From Astropecten irregularis (lineage: Eukaryota > Echinodermata > Asteroidea > Paxillosida > Astropectinidae), in assembly GCA_963971285.1 (NCBI GenBank), contig OZ020250.1:11888499-11952498 (forward strand): a stretch of DNA of 64,000 bases. Reading direction: 5' to 3'. The position numbers and the translations under genes were made by a program. Shown in pieces: positions 60,401-64,000 of this stretch. The notes beneath the pieces were generated by a model, which saw nothing but the letters and a program-made list of their open reading frames with translations, had not been told where the DNA came from and made no database searches. Numbering within the stretch: the stretch's first letter is position 1; each line of letters begins with the position of its first letter.

Positions 60401-63400
60401 GTCCCCTCCACTTCCACCAATGGGTCATCTATACCCAAGGTCCCCTAGTCAAAGTTCCCCCCAGTCCCCTCCACTTCCACCAATGGGTCATCTATACCCA
60501 AGGTCCCCTAGTCAAAGTTCCCCCCAGTCCCCTCCACTTCCACCAATGGGTCATGTATGCCCAAGGTCCCCTAGTCACAGTTCCCCCCCAGTCCCCTCCA
60601 CTTCCACCAATGGGTCATGTATGCCCAAGGTCCCCTAGTCACAGTTCCCCCAGTCCCCTCCACTTCCACCAATGGGTCATCTATACCCAAGGTCGCATAG
60701 TCACAGTTCCCCCAGTCCCCTCTACTTCCACCAACGGGTCATCTATACCCACTGTTCCCTAGTCACAGTTCCCCCTAGTCCCCTCCACTTCCACCAATGG
60801 GTCATCTTTATTCACTGTCCCCTTATAGTCACAATTCCCCCCCTAGTCCCCTCTACTTCCACCAATAGGTCATATACCCATGCCCATGGTCACCCTGTCT
60901 CCGTCCAGCTCCTCACCTCTTTCTACCCACACCCATACTGACACACTCCAGTGAACACACCACCACTCTCCACACTCATGAGATCCAATATCTTCACACC
61001 TTACCGAGCGGTGGTGATCCAGGGGCCGATTTCACTAACGTTTTGCGACCATCGTAAAGCCCAAATCCATCGCTAAACGGAGAATCGATCGCTACTGTGC
61101 GTAGCAATTTTCTGTTTAGCGATGAATTTGGGCTTTACGATGATCGCAAAACGTTAGTGAAATCGGCCCCAGGTCTGCAACAGAACTACCGGGTACCAGT
61201 CCAGTCTCTACCCCGCAGCTGCAGCATTCTCCTGCAGACGGCCAGAACATACTGACCTGAACGTTGAGTTAACAGGCTCTTTTCATGGTGTTCCTGCAAA
61301 AACTTTATGTACCTCTGCCATGCCTAGCCTTAAATCTAAGTTGAAGGAATATTCAATATTATTCATATCAATCTTTTTTAAATTACTATTCTTGCCACTA
61401 TCGAACAGACTCATCTAAACCTGAGGGTTTTAATATATCAATTTGAAATGACATTTTTTTCTTTATAATTTGTACAAGAGCACACTAGCATTTATACTGC
61501 ACATGCCTTTTAACAGCTTTCGGGGACTTTGCGTCAGAACGTCAACTGATGGTGTTCCTCTCCCCTGGACTAAAAGCAATGCTGAAATGAGCCATGGAAG
61601 TCCAAGGCATCCTGTGTTCCCTCCTGGTGAGTCAACATTCCCACTTGAAACATGCCTTGGCAATCTGAGGCAATTATGTCTGCAGTGTTTGACTATTGCT
61701 CAGTCACTGATAGCTTCACTCTGTCAGTTTGCTTTTTGAATGCAAGGGAGAAAACAGAATATATTCTTCAATCTTCCAAATGTGGAAAACAAGGTTTCAG
61801 ACTGCCTATTCTTAATCTTAGGATGAGAGGAAACTGAGACGTGTGATTCTACGGAAAGCTAGGAAATTAAGAGAGGATGATAATCTCAATCCACACATCA
61901 GTTTGAGTGGGAATTAAAACTGGGTTGCAGACTTAGTGGACCGTGGACAGAGAAGAAAGTTACAATCTCTCAACTCGGCTCCCCAAATTATGGTACTTTA
62001 AATGATGGTTCTTGGAGTGGCATGCTTATAGTCAAAGTGTTCTGCTCTATTAGTGGTAGATCTTACCGAATAATTTATCATCCTAGTTTGAAGTCAGTTG
62101 GCATAGGGATAGGTGGCAAGTGCGTATTAAGAACTCGCCTATCACCAATATGGCCCGGGTTTGATGCCGGCTTGGGTTATATATGATGCGAGTTGTGCGT
62201 TGGTTCTCTCCTAATGCTACGAGGGCTTTTCTCTGGTTTTCCTTTCCTCAACAAAAATCAATCACTTTCGATCTCAGGCTGTGCTCTGTGATCATTTATG
62301 CGTTGAAGTGGCTGGCAGCCAAGGGCATGCAAGAATGCCAGCAACTTGATCACATTGTAGCCACATCCTTTGCAATTCAGTATCCTAGCTGGGAGTAAGG
62401 ACGATTAGCCTCCCAACTTGTCACATTATTATTAAAGCTAGTATCATACTTTGGTAGCATACCAAAACAGAAATCTTCACAGATTTACCTATAACTTACA
62501 AGGTAGAGTAACTTACAAGATGGTGATGGTAGAAACATACAGTTCAAATCTTTCTGCCTGAAATGCTGTATTTTAGTATCCAGAAAAGAGTAAAACCAGT
62601 GACCAAAATTATTTTGATCTTACAAAGATCAAAGAAAAAGGAGGAAAGACTTAAGAAATAGTGGGCATGGCACTGTATGGGACTGACATTTTCACAGATG
62701 ACCGTTACTGTATCTTTCTTGATATTTTTGCCAATGAATCTGTATTTCTTTGACAAAAACCAAATTATGATATTTACCTTTAAGTTGGTTATTTGAATGA
62801 ACAGTAAACATCTTTTAGCTCTTCTCTCTGAAGCATGACTTTATTATGGTTGAAACAGAAAAGCTTCATTGTTGTTTTTCTTTTCCTTTATTTTTATTTG
62901 ATACATTTCATCCCCAGGAATCACTGAAAGGCCCACACATCCAGCAACTTTTGATGTACATCAGGGCACCAATACTAACAATGGCCAAGAATGTCCAACT
63001 CCAGTTACAAGAGTTGACGAGCAGTCTGTGGGCAGGGTGAAGCAACTTGCATCTGGCATGAAGAACATGCCAGAGTTTATCCAGCCCAGTCACTTCATGA
63101 AAGGGGATCACATTGAAGTGCCACATTTTCAGGAGAATTTTCCTGGGAGGTCCATTCAGGGAAATGCACCCAGTTCGGGAGGTGACTGTGGGGTTGTACC
63201 CATGCCTCCACCAGAGGGTCGGTATGGTCAGCCTACCCTTGTTGGTTTCAGTCAGAGGAGTCGCGCTTTGGGCTTCCGAGGTGGTCAAGAAGGCCGTAGA
63301 GGTTCCCCAGTTCCTGATGACCCCCATCAGTACTTCAGACAGAGAGCATCTGCAGCTCAAAAAGCCAGGGCGAGGGAGCAGTTTCTGAGGCAGAATAGGG

Positions 63401-63930
63401 CAGCACTGCCGTTTCCCTCAAACACGGAGCAACAAGCCATCAATCTGGGCTCAGCTCAAAATCTGGACATCAAGAATCAGTTGATGCAGATGAACACAGC
63501 AAACAGCTGGGAGAGTTTCAACAAACTTGTAACCAAGGGAAACATGAACCTTCGCACTAACAGCATGGCATTTGATCAAACCCAGTATGTCGGGAACATG
63601 AATAACGCAAATGCATCTTATGATCAGAACAGACCACCTAATTACCAGTTTTCCCTCCATGGCATGCCTCAACAACAAGGAACATTTCCAGCTTCCAATA
63701 TGAACCAAGGCCAGAAGACATCAGGCCCTAGTGGGCAGTTCATTCAGCAGCCTTTTTCTGCCAGGTCTCAGACTGACTTTCACAACCGTTTGGCCAACCA
63801 GACCATGACTACCTGGCAACCATCACAGCAGTGTCCACAGAATGACAACCAAACCTATTTGGATCAACTGCATGTTCAACTGGAATCATGTTATTATCAA
63901 TTCTATAGCATTGAAAAGGAAAGAAAGAAG
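57452..63930 (+). CDS. MEIOC: MEIOC-like meiosis-specific coiled-coil protein, partial
   Basis: Three exons are visible: 57452-57711, 61517-61626 and 62918-63930. Donors are GTAAGG, GTGAGT and GTACAT; acceptors are TTTTTCAG, TTAACAG and TCCCCAG. Phases match at each junction (0, then 2+1, then 1+2, ending in phase 0), giving 461 open codons. Family evidence: an early LFDELVCQILDES motif resembles the GLVSNILEE segment of vertebrate MEIOC. A long disordered Gln/Asn-rich stretch follows, and the last residues (QLHVQLESCYYQFYSIEKER, then KK) align with the human [20 protein letters not shown] start of the C-terminal coiled coil. In vertebrates MEIOC partners YTHDC2 to keep germ cells in meiosis by acting on RNA. 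The first exon lies upstream or unrecognised, and the coiled-coil domain continues beyond the window. One possible short first exon is ATG at 55315 to about 55359 (phase 0), weakly supported. The homology is recalled, not searched. Confidence 0.72.
58200..60890. repeat. 62-63-bp minisatellite, about 43 units, in a MEIOC-like intron
   Basis: Units carry CACCAATGGGTCATCTATAC, AAGGTCCCCTAGTCACAG and CCCCCCAGTCCCCTCC. Subtypes alternate (ATCTATACCC, ATGTATGCCC, ATCTTAACCC), and multi-unit blocks recur, e.g. near 59140-59460 and 59840-60110. Strongly C-rich on the + strand. The proline-rich ORFs across it are by-products. Confidence 0.95.
61021..61172. mobile_element. Palindromic MITE family C, copy 2
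   Basis: AGGGGCCGATTTCACTAACG and its inverse, with AAAGCCCAAAT and ATTTGGGCTTT arms. It lies in the MEIOC-like intron 350 bp before the 110-bp exon. Confidence 0.88.
62090..62415 (+). repeat. tRNA-derived SINE with conserved body
   Basis: A degraded tRNA-like head (GGTTTGATGCCGG as box B) is followed by GCGTTGGTTCTCTCCTAATG and CTGGTTTTCCTTTCCTCAAC, a body motif seen in SINEs of several marine invertebrates as I recall. In the MEIOC-like intron. Confidence 0.6.
62436..62779 (-). mobile_element. TTAA MITE family A, copy 8
   Basis: TTAA 62432-62435 and 62780-62783. Internal matches to copy 1 in the same orientation. In the MEIOC-like intron just before the 1-kb exon. Confidence 0.85.
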
Positions 63931-64000
63931 GTACATGATATTCTTTAAATATCTCCCCTGTAATTGGCATTGTATTGCTGTTGGATGAGATTAATAAATA

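Noticed and set aside
58449-60941. Proline-rich ORFs with repeated PPMGHLYPR
   Set aside because: By-products of the intronic 62-63-bp minisatellite. The frame changes from unit to unit and the array lies between verified exons.

Overview
This is eukaryotic, repeat-rich genomic DNA from an animal, most likely a marine invertebrate deuterostome and probably an echinoderm. Three things point that way: spliced genes with GT/AG introns and clear vertebrate counterparts, a Ty3/gypsy (Mag/SURL-like) LTR element primed by tRNA-Ser, and dense AGGCCTA/TAACGTTA palindromic words. The species call is inference.

Only two host genes can be supported. (1) A complete five-exon DNAJC9 homologue on the + strand (28236-37881) encodes a 260-residue J-domain co-chaperone of histones H3-H4. 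All exon phases agree, and a 6.2-kb first intron is filled with transposons. (2) The 5'-incomplete and 3'-incomplete part of a MEIOC-like meiotic gene is also on the + strand (exons 57452-57711, 61517-61626, 62918-63930). It has phase-compatible junctions, a LFDELVCQILDE motif and the start of the family's C-terminal coiled coil. About 2.7 kb of a 62-63-bp minisatellite sits inside one of its introns. Upstream of its first visible exon lies a striking cluster of seven exact copies of a 16-bp word, CGTAATTCCGTTACCG, each containing a Myb-type core.

Everything else is mobile or repetitive DNA. 1-3.3 kb: a dispersed repeat, a degenerate purine/C-rich array, and an L2/CR1-like LINE 3' end. 3.35-5.98 kb: a 125-unit 21-bp satellite with higher-order structure. 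6-8.7 kb: CGAGTA microsatellites, a hAT-like MITE and an internally deleted LINE. 10-13.7 kb: dispersed repeats, TTAA-flanked MITEs and a foldback. 13.9-24.0 kb: a Ty3/gypsy fossil with nearly identical LTRs that carries at least three nested insertions, among them an RTE-like LINE and a perfect-palindrome MITE. 24-28 kb: unassigned DNA with MITEs and one exon-like stretch. 28-38 kb: DNAJC9. 38.6-41.7 kb: two TTAA-flanked elements that share one TTAA. 42.4-43.7 kb: a LINE bordered by palindromic repeats. 45-54 kb: more TTAA MITEs, a tRNA-Tyr-like SINE, MITE pairs and several large foldbacks. 55-64 kb: the MEIOC-like locus.

The most novel-looking signals are the 16-bp word cluster next to the meiotic gene, the family of at least four TTAA-flanked element types, the coded 21-bp array, and the young LTR element that already holds older-style insertions. 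I found no bacterial-type system, CRISPR array or operon.
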